Shown one piece after another: positions 26,354-35,983 of a DNA stretch of 44,629 nt; the stretch's first letter is position 1, and each line of letters begins with the position of its first letter. Below the pieces are notes generated by a model. It worked only from the letters and a program-made list of their open reading frames with translations. It was not told the origin of the DNA and made no database searches. Made by a program: the position numbers and the translations under genes. The stretch is taken from contig JACQSY010000052.1 in the NCBI GenBank assembly GCA_016211085.1, positions 1-44,629 on the forward strand. Reading direction: 5' to 3'. The stretch is from Acidobacteriota bacterium (GTDB taxonomy: Bacteria; Acidobacteriota; UBA6911; RPQK01; JACQSY01).

Positions 26354-28025
26354 TACTGGTTCAATGAGGAGCTTATATTCGCACCTCTTCACTATGTTAA
26401 TTGTTTTTGGTGGTTTGGTGGGAAATGCCGCAGGTGTGGATCTTTTTGGCCGCTACTTCAGGAACCAGCCGCGCGAATCGGTTCTGGTGGAACCCACGCG
26501 GCTTCTCGGCTCGCTTCAGGATGGGAAATTACAGCTCTCTGAGCGTCAGGCTATCGAAATGGCCTTGCAAAACAACCTGGATATTAACCTGGAACGTCAT
26601 GCGCCTCTTATCAGCACCTGGAACATTCAAGAGCTGAGAGGAGCTTTTGATCCCATTGCGCTCTTTAACTGGAATTGGGACCGGGAAACGACTCCCACCG
26701 CCAGTGTTCTTCAAGGCGGCACCAGTGTTACTAATGTTCTGACCGCTTACAGTTTCAACTACCGTCAACCTTTTGCCACCGGAACCTCGTTGGAGGCTAA
26801 TTTCAACACGACCCGCAACCGCACCACCAACTTTTTTTCCAGTCTGGTCCCCGGCTTTAACAGCAACTTTGAGGTGCTGGTGCGTCAAAATCTACTGGAG
26901 GGATTCGGGCGCACCGCTCCGGATTATCAGATTGAAATTGCCGCTAACAACCGGCAGATCAGCGAACAGGAATTCAAGCGTCGCGTCGCCGAAATCATCC
27001 TTCAGGTCCAGGATCGCTACTGGGAATTGCAGCATGCGCTTCAGGACATTCGCCTGCGTGAAAAGACTCTGCAGCTGGCGACCACCATCATGGAGCAGAA
27101 TCGTTCCCGTTTCGAAGTGGGAACTGCAGCCCGGCTTGAAGTGGTGCAAGGGGAGGCGGAAGTCGCATTACGCCGCGAAGAGCTGATACGCTCGCGTTTC
27201 AACTTCCGCCGCATCCAAGATCAGCTGATCAAATTGATCAGCAACTACGATGACCCGCGCAGGTTTCCGGGAGAGATCGTTCCGACCGATCCTTTGCACC
27301 CCCCCCCTGCTCTTTCGCAAACTTTTGAGCAGCTCCAGGCGGTTTCAGCTGAGTTAAGGCCTGAGATGCAGCAGGCGGAGCTGGAAGCTGCCAATCAGCA
27401 GGTGAACCTGGATTTGTCGCGCAATCGCCTGCGGCCTACCTTGGACCTGGTGGCCGGCTACCAGCAATTCGGGTTGGGCGGCAATCAGGTAGTTCGCGAC
27501 TTCTCGAGAGGATTCATCAACCCGCCCATTCTCAGCATTACGCCCGGCGGCCTTGGAGACGCCCTGGAGCAACTGTTCTCGGGAGATTTCTACGGCTATG
27601 TCCTGGGCTTTAGTTTCCAACTTCCTATCTTCAACACCGAAGCCAGGGCGGAGAACGCCGCGGCCCAGATTGCCCTGGACCGGGCTGAATTACGCAAACG
27701 GGCCGTGCAGCAGAACATCTCTCTCGAAATCCGCGACGCCCTGACGCAGGTCGAGATGAATATAGCGCGAATCGATGCGGCTTCGGCGGCCGTTGATTTT
27801 GCTTCTCAAAGGCTTGAAGGCGAGCAGGCCCGCTTCGAGGTCGGCATGGGTACGACGCGGGAACTGATCGAGACTCAACGCGATCTTGAGCAGGCGGAAT
27901 CGCTCCTGGTTCGGGCTCAAACCGACCTGATCAAGAGCCACGCCTTGTTGGACAAGGCCGTCGGACGCAGCCTGGAGCGTTACAATATCCGCCTTGAAGA
28001 GGCGCTGCGAATCAACGTCCGCTAA
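26346..28025 (+). CDS. outer-membrane efflux channel (TolC/OprM family)
   Basis: This 559-residue protein starts at a GTG overlapping the RND stop by eight bases, with GGGAGGT well placed upstream; an ATG at 26364 is an alternative. A signal peptide with LFTMLIVFGGLVGNAAG precedes the mature region. Two OEP repeats with long coiled coils are visible (ERQAIEMALQNNLDINLERH at the start, QVQDRYWELQHALQDIRLREKTLQ, and a second set ending QRDLEQAESLLVRAQTDLIKSHALLDKAVG). It forms the trimeric tunnel for the upstream RND and adaptor. A notable insertion with Gly/Phe-rich content (GLGGNQVVRDFSRGF, about 375-415) lies between repeats. Confidence 0.92.
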   Translation: MTSTGSMRSLYSHLFTMLIVFGGLVGNAAGVDLFGRYFRNQPRESVLVEPTRLLGSLQDGKLQLSERQAIEMALQNNLDINLERHAPLISTWNIQELRGAFDPIALFNWNWDRETTPTASVLQGGTSVTNVLTAYSFNYRQPFATGTSLEANFNTTRNRTTNFFSSLVPGFNSNFEVLVRQNLLEGFGRTAPDYQIEIAANNRQISEQEFKRRVAEIILQVQDRYWELQHALQDIRLREKTLQLATTIMEQNRSRFEVGTAARLEVVQGEAEVALRREELIRSRFNFRRIQDQLIKLISNYDDPRRFPGEIVPTDPLHPPPALSQTFEQLQAVSAELRPEMQQAELEAANQQVNLDLSRNRLRPTLDLVAGYQQFGLGGNQVVRDFSRGFINPPILSITPGGLGDALEQLFSGDFYGYVLGFSFQLPIFNTEARAENAAAQIALDRAELRKRAVQQNISLEIRDALTQVEMNIARIDAASAAVDFASQRLEGEQARFEVGMGTTRELIETQRDLEQAESLLVRAQTDLIKSHALLDKAVGRSLERYNIRLEEALRINVR

Positions 28026-28117
28026 TCCTTTCCCGCTTTTTGTGGTAAAAACTCCTGGTTCAATCTGGTGGTTTCAGGTGCCCAGTGAGGTGTGGCACGA
28101 AACGAAGGAGCAAGCAA

Positions 28118-29533
28118 ATGACTGAGTACAGAATTGAAAAAGATTCAATGGGTGAAATGAAGGTTCCTGTCGCGTCCTATTACGGGGCCCAGACGCAGAG
28201 AGCAGTACTCAATTTTCCGATCAGCGATCTGCGCTTTCCACGGGCGTTCATTCGCGCCATGGGACTGATCAAGAAAGCTGCTGCCGAGGTGAATCAGGAG
28301 CTTGGTTTTTTGAACGCTGACCTTGCAAGGTCAATTGTGCGGGCAGCCGATGAGGTGATCGAGGGAAAACTTGACCGCGAATTTGTGGTGGATATTTTTC
28401 AGACTGGTTCTGGGACCTCCACCAATATGAATGCCAATGAGGTGATCGCCAACCGCGCCATTGAGATCAAGGGCGGGAGCCGGGGCACGCGCGAAATCCA
28501 CCCCAACGACCATGTCAATCTGGGACAGTCCAGCAACGATGTCATTCCTACTGCGATTCATATTTCCGCACTCGAACAAATTGAAAAAAGGCTGCTTTCG
28601 GCACTGGGCCTTTTGCAGGAGTCGTTGGAGAAGAAAGCACGAGAATTCGATGACATCGTAAAGATTGGCAGAACTCATCTCCAGGACGCGGTCCCTATCC
28701 GCCTGGGGCAGGAATTTTCCGGCTATGCTGCCATGATCGCCCACGGGCGCAAACGGATCGATTCAGTCCGTTTTCACCTGTCGGAATTGGCAATCGGAGG
28801 CACCGCCATTGGAACGGGTCTGAACTGCCACCCGGAATTCCCAGCCAAGCTCGTTTCCAAAGTTTCCAAATGGACTGGAGTAAGCTTTAGAGAAGCTGAA
28901 AACAAGTTTGAAGCTCTGGCCGCACGGGATGCCACCGTGGAAGCCAGCGGCGCTCTCAAAACACTGGCCTGCAGTCTCATGAAGATTGCCAATGATCTTC
29001 GCTGGCTGGGATCGGGGCCACGTTGTGGCCTGGGGGAAATCCAACTTCCCGCCACTCAGCCCGGCAGGTCCATCATGCCGGGGAAAGTAAACCCGGTGAT
29101 ACCGGAAGCGGTCACCATGATTGCGGCTCAGGTTATTGGTAACGATGCCACCATTACGATCGGGGGCCTCTCTGGAAATTTCGAGCTGAACGTGATGAAA
29201 CCGGTGATTGCCTACAACCTGCTGCAATCCATCGAGTTGCTTGCCAGCGGCTGCTGTGTGCTGCGTGAGAAGTGCCTGGATGGGATTCAGGCCGACCGGG
29301 ACCGTTGCCAGCAGATGGTGGAGCAATCTCTGGCGATGGTCACATCACTGGCACCGAAGGTCGGGTATGACAAAGCGGCTGAAATCGCCAAACAGGCTTA
29401 CCAAAGCGGCCGCACCGTTCGTGAGGTTGCCCGGGAAAAGAAAGTGCTGCCTGAGGACGAGCTGGCAAAGGTCCTCGATCCCTGGTCCATGACGGAGGGA
29501 GGCCTGACGGGCGGCCCAGCTGTGGGCGGATAA
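28118..29533 (+). CDS. fumC: class II fumarate hydratase with Arg in the catalytic SS loop
   Basis: The ATG at 28118, behind AAGGAG, gives 471 residues; an ATG at 28085 would add 11 unlike residues. The family interconverts fumarate and malate in the citric-acid cycle as a homotetramer. SGTSTNMNANEVI, HVNLGQSSNDVIPT, the proton-shuttling His187 in GRTHLQDA, and MPGKVNP (Lys323, Asn325) are in place. GGLSGNFELNVMKPVIAYNLLQSI supports fumarase over aspartase. The SS loop, normally GSSxMPxKxN, reads GRSIMPGKVN: the first Ser, the presumed catalytic base, is Arg317 (codon AGG at 29066-29068, one base from AGC). Activity is therefore in doubt unless this is a sequence error. Confidence 0.92.
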   Translation: MTEYRIEKDSMGEMKVPVASYYGAQTQRAVLNFPISDLRFPRAFIRAMGLIKKAAAEVNQELGFLNADLARSIVRAADEVIEGKLDREFVVDIFQTGSGTSTNMNANEVIANRAIEIKGGSRGTREIHPNDHVNLGQSSNDVIPTAIHISALEQIEKRLLSALGLLQESLEKKAREFDDIVKIGRTHLQDAVPIRLGQEFSGYAAMIAHGRKRIDSVRFHLSELAIGGTAIGTGLNCHPEFPAKLVSKVSKWTGVSFREAENKFEALAARDATVEASGALKTLACSLMKIANDLRWLGSGPRCGLGEIQLPATQPGRSIMPGKVNPVIPEAVTMIAAQVIGNDATITIGGLSGNFELNVMKPVIAYNLLQSIELLASGCCVLREKCLDGIQADRDRCQQMVEQSLAMVTSLAPKVGYDKAAEIAKQAYQSGRTVREVAREKKVLPEDELAKVLDPWSMTEGGLTGGPAVGG

Positions 29534-29601
29534 TAACGTCGCGTGCTGTACGGTCTCCCGGCGCCGCGCTTCAAAGTCCCACTCTCCAGCCTTGTCGTAA
29601 T

Positions 29602-30324
29602 TCACGCAGTGAGGTGTTTCGTCGACGAGGGAGTACCAAGGTCGGGCCCTGGATCCAGTACGCCTTTGTCCAGGTGATAGTACACGGTTGCGTAGCGAGT
29701 GACGCGCGGATCGTGCGTCACTAGGACGATGGTGCGTCCAAAGCGGCGGTTTAGGGTGCTGAGGATCTCCAACACCTCCTGCGCCGAAGCGGCATCCAGG
29801 TCACCGGTAGGCTCGTCAGCCAGGATAAAGGTGGGATCCGTGACAATGGCGCGTGCAATGGAAACCCGCTGTTCTTGTCCTCCGGAAAGCTGGCGGGGAT
29901 AGTGATGGACCCGATCGGAAAGCCCTACCAGCCGCAGCGCGGTGTCTACATGTTCACGACGTTCTTTCTTCGAAAGTGACGTCAACAGCAGCGGCAGTTC
30001 GACGTTCTCAAAGGCGGTAAGCACAGGAATCAGGTGGAAATGTTGGAAAACAAATCCCACGTGATGATTACGCCAGATTGCCAGCTGGTCTTCACTCAGG
30101 GAGAGCAGATCTTCCTCCAGCACTTTCAGGCTTCCCGTGGTGGGACGGTCGATTCCTGCAATGATGTTCAAGAGTGTGCTTTTTCCTGAGCCGGAAGGAC
30201 CCATCAGGCAAACGAATTCTCCTTCGCAAATCTTTAGCGTGATATTGTCGAGCGCTCGGATTTCTACCGAATCTCTCCGATAAACTTTGCTGAGATTGTT
30301 TATCTGGATCAGAACCCGGCTCAT
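29602..30324 (-). CDS. ABC exporter ATPase (MacB/LolD type)
   Basis: This 240-residue ATPase has Walker [10 protein letters not shown] (42-50), Q-loop Gln94 ([10 protein letters not shown]), signature LSGGQ (146-150), Walker [13 protein letters not shown] and H-loop LVTHDPR. The EPTGDLD and spacing match the MacB/LolD/FtsE branch that pairs with FtsX-fold permeases. Its ATG overlaps the TGA of the adaptor gene (ATGA), with AGGAG just upstream. It should drive the two permeases upstream in the operon as a mechanical exporter across the periplasm. Substrate unknown. Confidence 0.95.
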   Translation of the reverse strand: MSRVLIQINNLSKVYRRDSVEIRALDNITLKICEGEFVCLMGPSGSGKSTLLNIIAGIDRPTTGSLKVLEEDLLSLSEDQLAIWRNHHVGFVFQHFHLIPVLTAFENVELPLLLTSLSKKERREHVDTALRLVGLSDRVHHYPRQLSGGQEQRVSIARAIVTDPTFILADEPTGDLDAASAQEVLEILSTLNRRFGRTIVLVTHDPRVTRYATVYYHLDKGVLDPGPDLGTPSSTKHLTA

Positions 30325-31424
30325 GATCTCCTGCGGTTGAAAGTGACGCGAGCATTCATTTCGGGACGCAGGAAGTAATCAGGATTCATTATCTTGACTT
30401 TTACCTGGATGGTGGCCTTCTGGCGATTGGCTTCGGGAGCGATTTCCGCCAGAACGCAAGCATATTTACGGTCCGGGTAAGCTTCGGGGGCCATGACGCA
30501 GTCGAACTCTCCCATGAGCCGTTTGAAATCGGCCTGGCTCACATCCAACTCGACTTGAAGGTCGGTCAGGTCCGCCAGAGCAACTACCGCCGATTTAGCT
30601 CCGGTTTCTCCCGCAAACGAAGTCGTTACCATTTCGCCGACCTCCACCAGCCTTTGGAGGATGGTCCCGTCAATGGGGGCTCTGATTTCGGTCGCCTCCA
30701 GCAAGACGAGGCTGTGCTTTAGCCTGGCTTGAGCGCGGTCGACTTCGGCACGCGCCAGCTCAATCTGCTCCACGCGAGGGCTGTTTTGAGCAAGCTCATA
30801 GTTCTTTTGAGTAACCTCGAGGGCAGCCTGGGCAACTCTAAGGCGAGCTCGAGCGTCATCCACCATTTTTTCAGAGCTGACTCCGCGATCGCGAAGTTGT
30901 TCAAGCCGCCGAAGATCCGCAGAAGCATTCTCGTACTGGGCGCGCGCTCCTTCCAGTTCGGCCGCGGCACGCCGGATTTCTTCAGGCCGGAGTCCGGCCT
31001 CGAGTTCTTTCAAACGCGCCTGGGCAGCACGCTCCGCAGCCTCAGCTTCCTCGGCCTGAGCACGATACTCCCGGTCGTCCAGCTTGACCAAGAGTTGGCC
31101 CTTCTTGACAGCGTCGCCTTTTTCGACGCCGATCCAGTGTACTTTCCCCATGACCTTGGAGCCGATTTGAATCTTGTGATGTGCCACTACATAGCCGGAC
31201 ACAATGAAAATTTCAGAATCACTGTTTTCAGTTTCGACGGGGGCGTTTGCGCGACCGGCTTCGGGGGAGACTGCCGGCGAATCAGAGCGTCCGCGATACG
31301 CAAACAGGATCAACGCAATGGCAATCAGGAGCATGCCCACGATGACGATCAGGCCATTGCGGCGAGGCCGCGATTGCTTTTTCGCAGGATCGATCTTGAG
31401 GGACTTCAATTCACTTTCGATCAA
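30321..31424 (-). CDS. periplasmic adaptor (HlyD/MacA-like) of the ABC exporter
   Basis: This 367-residue protein starts at a TTG that overlaps the stop of the permease gene (TTGA), with GGAGG ten bases upstream. It has a short basic cytoplasmic end, one membrane helix ([20 protein letters not shown], about 25-44), a lipoyl half ([20 protein letters not shown]), and a long coiled-coil hairpin (about 118-225, rich in Ala/Glu/Arg heptads such as [19 protein letters not shown]). A second lipoyl half ([14 protein letters not shown]) and a beta-barrel follow. It is MacA-like and should connect the exporter to an outer-membrane channel; none is encoded in this operon, so the TolC-like protein at 26346 is a candidate partner. 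Confidence 0.9.
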   Translation of the reverse strand: MIESELKSLKIDPAKKQSRPRRNGLIVIVGMLLIAIALILFAYRGRSDSPAVSPEAGRANAPVETENSDSEIFIVSGYVVAHHKIQIGSKVMGKVHWIGVEKGDAVKKGQLLVKLDDREYRAQAEEAEAAERAAQARLKELEAGLRPEEIRRAAAELEGARAQYENASADLRRLEQLRDRGVSSEKMVDDARARLRVAQAALEVTQKNYELAQNSPRVEQIELARAEVDRAQARLKHSLVLLEATEIRAPIDGTILQRLVEVGEMVTTSFAGETGAKSAVVALADLTDLQVELDVSQADFKRLMGEFDCVMAPEAYPDRKYACVLAEIAPEANRQKATIQVKVKIMNPDYFLRPEMNARVTFNRRRS

Positions 31425-32578
31425 TCTCTCAAGACCTCCATCAGTTCCTGGCGTGCCGCCCTCCGGGCAGGAAGGAAGCCTCCGAGCAGGCCCACCATAA
31501 CAGCAAACAGGACGCCTTCCAACAGAATGATAGGGGTGATCGCAAAATTAAAAACCACCTCGCTGAAAGTCATGAAGTTGGCAGTACCGGTGGAAATGCC
31601 ATGCATGGGAAGGGCGAGCAGGCAGCCTATGACTCCCCCTGCCAGTGACAGGAGTAGCGATTCCAGCAAAAAGGAACTGAGAATGCTGGCCCTCCGGAAG
31701 CCGAGGGCGCGCAGGGTACCGATCTCTCGCGAGCGTGTTCCCACGGCCGCATACATGGTATTCATGGCGGCAAAGCAGGAGCCGATTCCCATCAGGAGGG
31801 CAATGAAGTATCCCAGCGACTTGATGCCAACTGAGGAGATGGTCTGGTCCTGGAAATATTTTTTTTGCGGCAGAGCTTCCAGATGAATTCGTTTGTCCTC
31901 ATTGATGCGCTTGATGAGGGCTCCTGTGGAAGCCAGGTCTCGAGCTGCCAGTAGAATACTTGAGTACAAGGGCCGGTCCCAATCCTGCGAGATTTCCTCG
32001 TAAGTTCCCCAGATTTCAGAATCGTATGCAGTCCCTCCTGCTTCAAAGATCCCCACCACTCGCCAGTCGCTGCGGCCAATGTGAACCACGGATTCCAACT
32101 GCAGGTCTTTAAAGCGTTCCGAGAGTCCCATGCTGACGATGATTTCTCTTCCCCCGCTTCGGAAGCGCCGCCCTTTGACGATACGAACCTCGGGTCTGAG
32201 GCGAAACCCCATATGAGTGGTCCCACGCATGACAATGTTCGCGTTTTCACCGGTGATGCGAGGATGATTGATGATCACGGCGATTTCACCGCTTGCCAGC
32301 GGCTCTCCTTGCGAGTCTCGGGCCACTCCGGGCAAAAACCGTATGATTTGAAACAGGTCCCCGTTAAAGAAGCTATTCACTTCATTGAGCGAGCCCTGCC
32401 GGATGACGATCAGATGCAGGTCGTGTCCTGTTTCTATGAAGGTTGCGTCGAGGCCCCGGACCAGTCCCATCATGCTGATGAAAATAGCAACAGTCAGGGC
32501 CACGCCGAAGGCGGTCATGGCCGTGCTGAGCTTGCGCTGAAAAAGGCTTCGGATGTTGTATTTCAGCGGAATTCTCAT
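31421..32578 (-). CDS. FtsX-fold ABC permease (second of two)
   Basis: This 385-residue permease has the MacB/FtsX plan: an N-terminal helix (TAMTAFGVALTVAIFISMMGLV), a periplasmic domain of about 200 residues (MacB_PCD-like, with RGTTHMGFRLRPEVRIVKGR and GLSERFKDLQLESVVHIG), then three C-terminal helices with SREIGTLRALGFRRASILSSFLLESLLLSLAGG between them. The ATPase is encoded separately, unlike E. coli MacB. Its ATG directly follows the stop of the other permease and its stop overlaps the adaptor start. With the neighbour it likely forms a heterodimeric core. Confidence 0.92.
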   Translation of the reverse strand: MRIPLKYNIRSLFQRKLSTAMTAFGVALTVAIFISMMGLVRGLDATFIETGHDLHLIVIRQGSLNEVNSFFNGDLFQIIRFLPGVARDSQGEPLASGEIAVIINHPRITGENANIVMRGTTHMGFRLRPEVRIVKGRRFRSGGREIIVSMGLSERFKDLQLESVVHIGRSDWRVVGIFEAGGTAYDSEIWGTYEEISQDWDRPLYSSILLAARDLASTGALIKRINEDKRIHLEALPQKKYFQDQTISSVGIKSLGYFIALLMGIGSCFAAMNTMYAAVGTRSREIGTLRALGFRRASILSSFLLESLLLSLAGGVIGCLLALPMHGISTGTANFMTFSEVVFNFAITPIILLEGVLFAVMVGLLGGFLPARRAARQELMEVLRD

Positions 32579-33718
32579 TCAAACGCGTCCTAAAGCTTCG
32601 GCAGGCGGCAAGCTGGCGGCGTGCCATGCGGGGACACCGGCGGCCACCATGCCTACCAACAGCCCGATCGCAAAACAAATGACAATCGTGTCGGGGGTTA
32701 CGTAGAAACGCTGCAAGAATCCACGGGTTATGGAAATGATGTTCAAATGATCAAAAGTGATACGGGCGCCCAAGGCGCCTGTGAGTGCCCCCGTGACCGA
32801 GAGCAATAGTGACTCGCCTATGAGAAGCCCCAGAATTTTTTGACGGCTGAAGCCTAGGCTTTTCAACACCCCGATCTCGTGCACCCGCTCGCGGATTGAC
32901 ATGGCCATGCTGTTGGCGGCAACTAAGATGATGGTAAAGATAACCACGGTGCAAATGCTGGTAATCAGGAGTTGCACATTTCCAATCATGGAAACAAAGC
33001 CGAGAATGAATGCTTTTTCGGTTTCAGTCTTGGTCGGCGCGATGGAATTTTCGAAAATAGAATCGATCTCTTGCACGACCTGGGGAATTAAGTCGGCTGA
33101 TTTCACTTTGACTCCGAATGTGCCAGCGAAGTTGAGGTTTCCAATTCCCTCATTGAAATAGTCCCAGTGAAAATAAAATGAATTCTGATCACCGCCTTCA
33201 TAAATTCCGCGCAGTGTTAATTCAGGATTCATCCGGAAAATGGTTCCGCGCAGCACCATGCGATCTCCAGGCTTCCAGCCATTCCTTTCTGCAAGGCTGC
33301 GGGCGGCGATGGCCCCGGTGCGATCCATCAGAAACGCCTGGGCCTCTTCCGTGCTGAGCCGGAGTTCGCTGTAGACCTGCAAGAAGCTTTCGGCATCGAC
33401 CGCGAACTGCGCAAACCAGGGGCCCTCTTCTTTGTAGACTCCGCCAAACCATTGAGTTGCACATACTTTTTCCACTCCGCTCACCTGCGCAATCTTTTGG
33501 GCATGTGAGATGGGGAGGATATTACCTAGAGAGACTTTGTGGCGTGTGACCAGCCGCAACGCCCCTTCGGGCGCCACCGGAGGATCACGCAGTTCGCTCA
33601 GCACCGTCAATAACGCCGCGATAAGAAACAGCGAAACGGCAATACTGCTTACTGTCAGAAGAGTGCGGCGTCGGTTGCGTAATGAATTCTTGAAGAGGAG
33701 AGGCAGCAAACGCATCAT
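32579..33718 (-). CDS. FtsX-fold ABC permease (first of two)
   Basis: The ATG at 33718 gives 379 residues; a TTG two codons earlier is an alternative and neither has a clear ribosome-binding site. The plan is as in the following permease: a first helix (TLLTVSSIAVSLFLIAALLTV), a periplasmic domain (LRLVTRHKVSLGNILPISHAQ, FLMDRTGAIAARSLAERNGW), then helices around MAMSIRERVHEIGVLKSLGFSRQ. The two permeases differ clearly in sequence, so they are not a recent duplication. The gene starts 18 bases after the DUF6178 gene ends, and all five genes may share a transcript. Confidence 0.92.
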   Translation of the reverse strand: MMRLLPLLFKNSLRNRRRTLLTVSSIAVSLFLIAALLTVLSELRDPPVAPEGALRLVTRHKVSLGNILPISHAQKIAQVSGVEKVCATQWFGGVYKEEGPWFAQFAVDAESFLQVYSELRLSTEEAQAFLMDRTGAIAARSLAERNGWKPGDRMVLRGTIFRMNPELTLRGIYEGGDQNSFYFHWDYFNEGIGNLNFAGTFGVKVKSADLIPQVVQEIDSIFENSIAPTKTETEKAFILGFVSMIGNVQLLITSICTVVIFTIILVAANSMAMSIRERVHEIGVLKSLGFSRQKILGLLIGESLLLSVTGALTGALGARITFDHLNIISITRGFLQRFYVTPDTIVICFAIGLLVGMVAAGVPAWHAASLPPAEALGRV

Positions 33719-33735
33719 CAGCAATGGAGGTAACG

Positions 33736-35052
33736 TCAGGCGGAGGATGTTTCAAGCCCCTGCAAATGGTTTCTGATTTCCTCGAGGTCAGTTTGGGTCC
33801 GGAAGAACCGCTGGCGAATCTTGTCCTGTGAAAGATGGACAAGAAGCGGATATTTTTTCAGTAGGCCGCGCACCACTGCTTCGGAAAAAGAGCCGGGTGG
33901 AGGCAGCGCTTTCAGCCTTCTTGCAGTTTCCTGCAGCTCTTTGATGTGGTTCAGTCCTATCTGAAAGAAGCTCTGTAAATAATGGTGACGAATTCCTTCC
34001 GCCGCCTTGTTCGGTTCTCCCTTGGCCCAACAGTCCAGGCCAAGATTGATGCCATTGATAGCCTTGCGTATCGCCCGTTTCACGCTACCGGGGTCAGCGG
34101 CTGAAATGCGGTCAGCTGAAAGGACGCGATTACATATGAAAAAAAGTTCTTCCACCAAAGGCTGTATCTCAGTCTGCCGCGTCAGGTGAGCAAATGCCTG
34201 GAAAATCAGCAAAGTGTCTTGGGCTTGCTTCGGCAGTCGGGCCGGTAGCAAACTGATTTCACGCAGTGTCGCCCACTTTTTCTCCGGCAGCGTGGAGCCC
34301 AGGGGCAGCGGGGTGTAGATTTCAATAGCGTCGTAATAATCCTGGAAGCCCAAATCTTCGAGTCGGCGTTTACGATTCTGATAGGCCGCTTCTAGTATTT
34401 CGATGGAAGTGCGGTGTCGGCACGATTCCAGCAGCAGCGCAGTCCAGCCGGGTTCCAGTTGGTACAATTTTCCCAGCAGGGCGCGGAGCAAGCGCGCTTT
34501 TTCTGTATCTGCAGGGAGTTCAATCAAATAATTTCCGTCGGGAGTTTCCACGCATTCTCCCTGCGGCTCCCCGACAAAATCCTCGCCGATGCGCGGGTAG
34601 ATTTTCAGCAGGCTGTGAAACGAAAACTCCCAAACCTCCGGGTCCGCCGCCCGAATCAGCTTGCGCGCCACCGGATCCGCCGCTGCCAAGATGTGCCTTT
34701 GCCAGAAAAGGAATTGCCCCATGCTCATTCGGTCACGCGACCACAGGTCTAAATCAAGGATGCCTCTCCACTGTTCCTGCGTCAGATAAGGCAGCAATGA
34801 AGCCACTTCTTCCTCTTCCATCTCCCGGATTCCAAAGAACACATGAAAGGGAGGAAGGCGACGGATGCGAGAGCGGGTCTCTGCGGTCGCCATCATTTCC
34901 TGAAGGTCCACAGGAGCATAACAGCTTCGGTACACCAGCTCCTCCGGCCGGTGAAGCAAGGTCTGAATTTTTCGAGTCACCCCGCCATTATACGTCAGAG
35001 CTATTGGGTAGAAGTTTTGCAGAACGTCAGCAGACTCAACCGGGATTCCCAT
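33736..35052 (-). CDS. DUF6178-like protein of unknown function
   Basis: This 438-residue soluble, mostly helical protein shows the pattern I associate with DUF6178: FFGIREMEEEEVASLLPYLT, EQWRGILDLDLWSRDRMS, a VETPDGNYLIEL strand pair, and RKRRLEDLGFQDYYDAIEIYTPL. No catalytic motif, signal or membrane helix is visible. The ATG at 35052 lacks a good ribosome-binding site; a GTG 24 codons later (GGVTRKIQTLL) is possible. It precedes the FtsX-type exporter genes by 18 bases, so co-expression is likely, but nothing ties it to export by sequence. The family role is not established to my knowledge. Confidence 0.7.
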   Translation of the reverse strand: MGIPVESADVLQNFYPIALTYNGGVTRKIQTLLHRPEELVYRSCYAPVDLQEMMATAETRSRIRRLPPFHVFFGIREMEEEEVASLLPYLTQEQWRGILDLDLWSRDRMSMGQFLFWQRHILAAADPVARKLIRAADPEVWEFSFHSLLKIYPRIGEDFVGEPQGECVETPDGNYLIELPADTEKARLLRALLGKLYQLEPGWTALLLESCRHRTSIEILEAAYQNRKRRLEDLGFQDYYDAIEIYTPLPLGSTLPEKKWATLREISLLPARLPKQAQDTLLIFQAFAHLTRQTEIQPLVEELFFICNRVLSADRISAADPGSVKRAIRKAINGINLGLDCWAKGEPNKAAEGIRHHYLQSFFQIGLNHIKELQETARRLKALPPPGSFSEAVVRGLLKKYPLLVHLSQDKIRQRFFRTQTDLEEIRNHLQGLETSSA

Positions 35053-35090
35053 TCGGGATTGGGCAGGGGTCTCGACGGGTGTGAAACCGA

Positions 35091-35420
35091 TCAGGCGCTT
35101 GAAGCGGTGGCGGACAGGTTTTTCTCGCGAAGCGAACGAGAGAATTCTGATCGTGTACGGTCACCTTTTTGACTTGCGCAACGGGTGCACGTGGTCATGA
35201 GGTTTCGTAGGTCATCACCGCCGCCGCGCGTGACGGGAAGCCAGTGATCGAGCACCAGTTCGACCTCAGGAACTCCTTTACCGCAGAAAATACAAGTAAA
35301 ATGATCCCGGCTGAATACAAAAAGCTTGGTAAGAATTGAAATCATCTGAGTACCCGGTACCCCGGCCCCAGTTTTGGCGGGAACTGAAATCCCGACCACA
35401 GTCAGTAACCTGGAATGCAT
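35091..35420 (-). CDS. HNH endonuclease domain protein
   Basis: From an ATG at 35420 with AAGGGTGG upstream the product has 109 residues; an internal ATG at 35345 gives 84 and still keeps the domain. The HNH core is complete: CIFCG (C43, C46), LDHWLPVTRGGGDDLRNLMTTC with the D58-H59 pair and Asn73, and CTRC (C78, C81) closing a zinc site, then QKGDR. Proteins this small with a McrA-type HNH are often nicking or homing-type nucleases or defence remnants, but a housekeeping role is also possible. It stands alone, divergent from the GNAT gene. Confidence 0.85.
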   Translation of the reverse strand: MHSRLLTVVGISVPAKTGAGVPGTQMISILTKLFVFSRDHFTCIFCGKGVPEVELVLDHWLPVTRGGGDDLRNLMTTCTRCASQKGDRTRSEFSRSLREKNLSATASSA

Positions 35421-35467
35421 CCACCCTTCTATGCGGATCTGCAGCAAGGTTACTCTAAACCACTGAC

Positions 35468-35983
35468 ATGCGCGTATTTTCTTCCTTGGTTTACCGGCAG
35501 GCACGGCGGGAGGATCTTGCGGCTGCTAGCAAGCTTGGACAGAGGGTGTGGGCGGAGCTTGGTGCCGGGATCGATGAGCTCCAGCTTCGCTTCCATCTGT
35601 TCCCGAAGGCTTTTCAAATAGCCCTCGTTGACCTCCAGCTGGTCGGACTTTGTTTTGGAACGCTATCAGATCAAGATGCGACGCAATCTGAATTGACAGA
35701 AACTTTTCCAGCTCGTCACATGGCTGGGGGGAAGTTTTTTTTTCTATACGGACTTACTGTGGATCCATTGTTTCGAGGCCATGGCATCGGGAGCGGGTTG
35801 GTAAGAAGGGAATTGGCCGTGGCACGGCGCCTTCACTGTAAGAAAGTTCAATTGATTGCAGGCCTCTCTTCGCGGCCCCTTTTTGAGCGTCTTGGCTTCC
35901 AGGCCCGCCAGCGGCTGGACCACCTCTGCGCTTCATACCCCGGCCTGATGAAGGAACCAGTGTTGATGGAGATGCGCCTGTGA
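35468..35983 (+). CDS. GNAT-family N-acetyltransferase
   Basis: This 171-residue protein has the GNAT fold. Motif A is FLYGLTVDPLFRGHGIGSGLVRRE, with the acetyl-CoA loop RGHGIGSG at 103-110, and motif B is IAGLSSRPLFERLGF. The central strand LVGLCFGTLSD also fits. Substrate unknown: could be an amino acid, amine or protein N-terminus. Its promoter region is shared with the divergent HNH gene (47 bases between starts). Confidence 0.85.
   Translation: MRVFSSLVYRQARREDLAAASKLGQRVWAELGAGIDELQLRFHLFPKAFQIALVDLQLVGLCFGTLSDQDATQSELTETFPARHMAGGKFFFLYGLTVDPLFRGHGIGSGLVRRELAVARRLHCKKVQLIAGLSSRPLFERLGFQARQRLDHLCASYPGLMKEPVLMEMRL

Noticed and set aside
28118..29533. Aspartate ammonia-lyase instead of fumarase
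   Set aside because: MPGKVNPV is shared with aspartases, but GGLSGNFELNV and IAYNLLQSI and the C-terminal GYDKAAEIAK stretch fit fumarase better.
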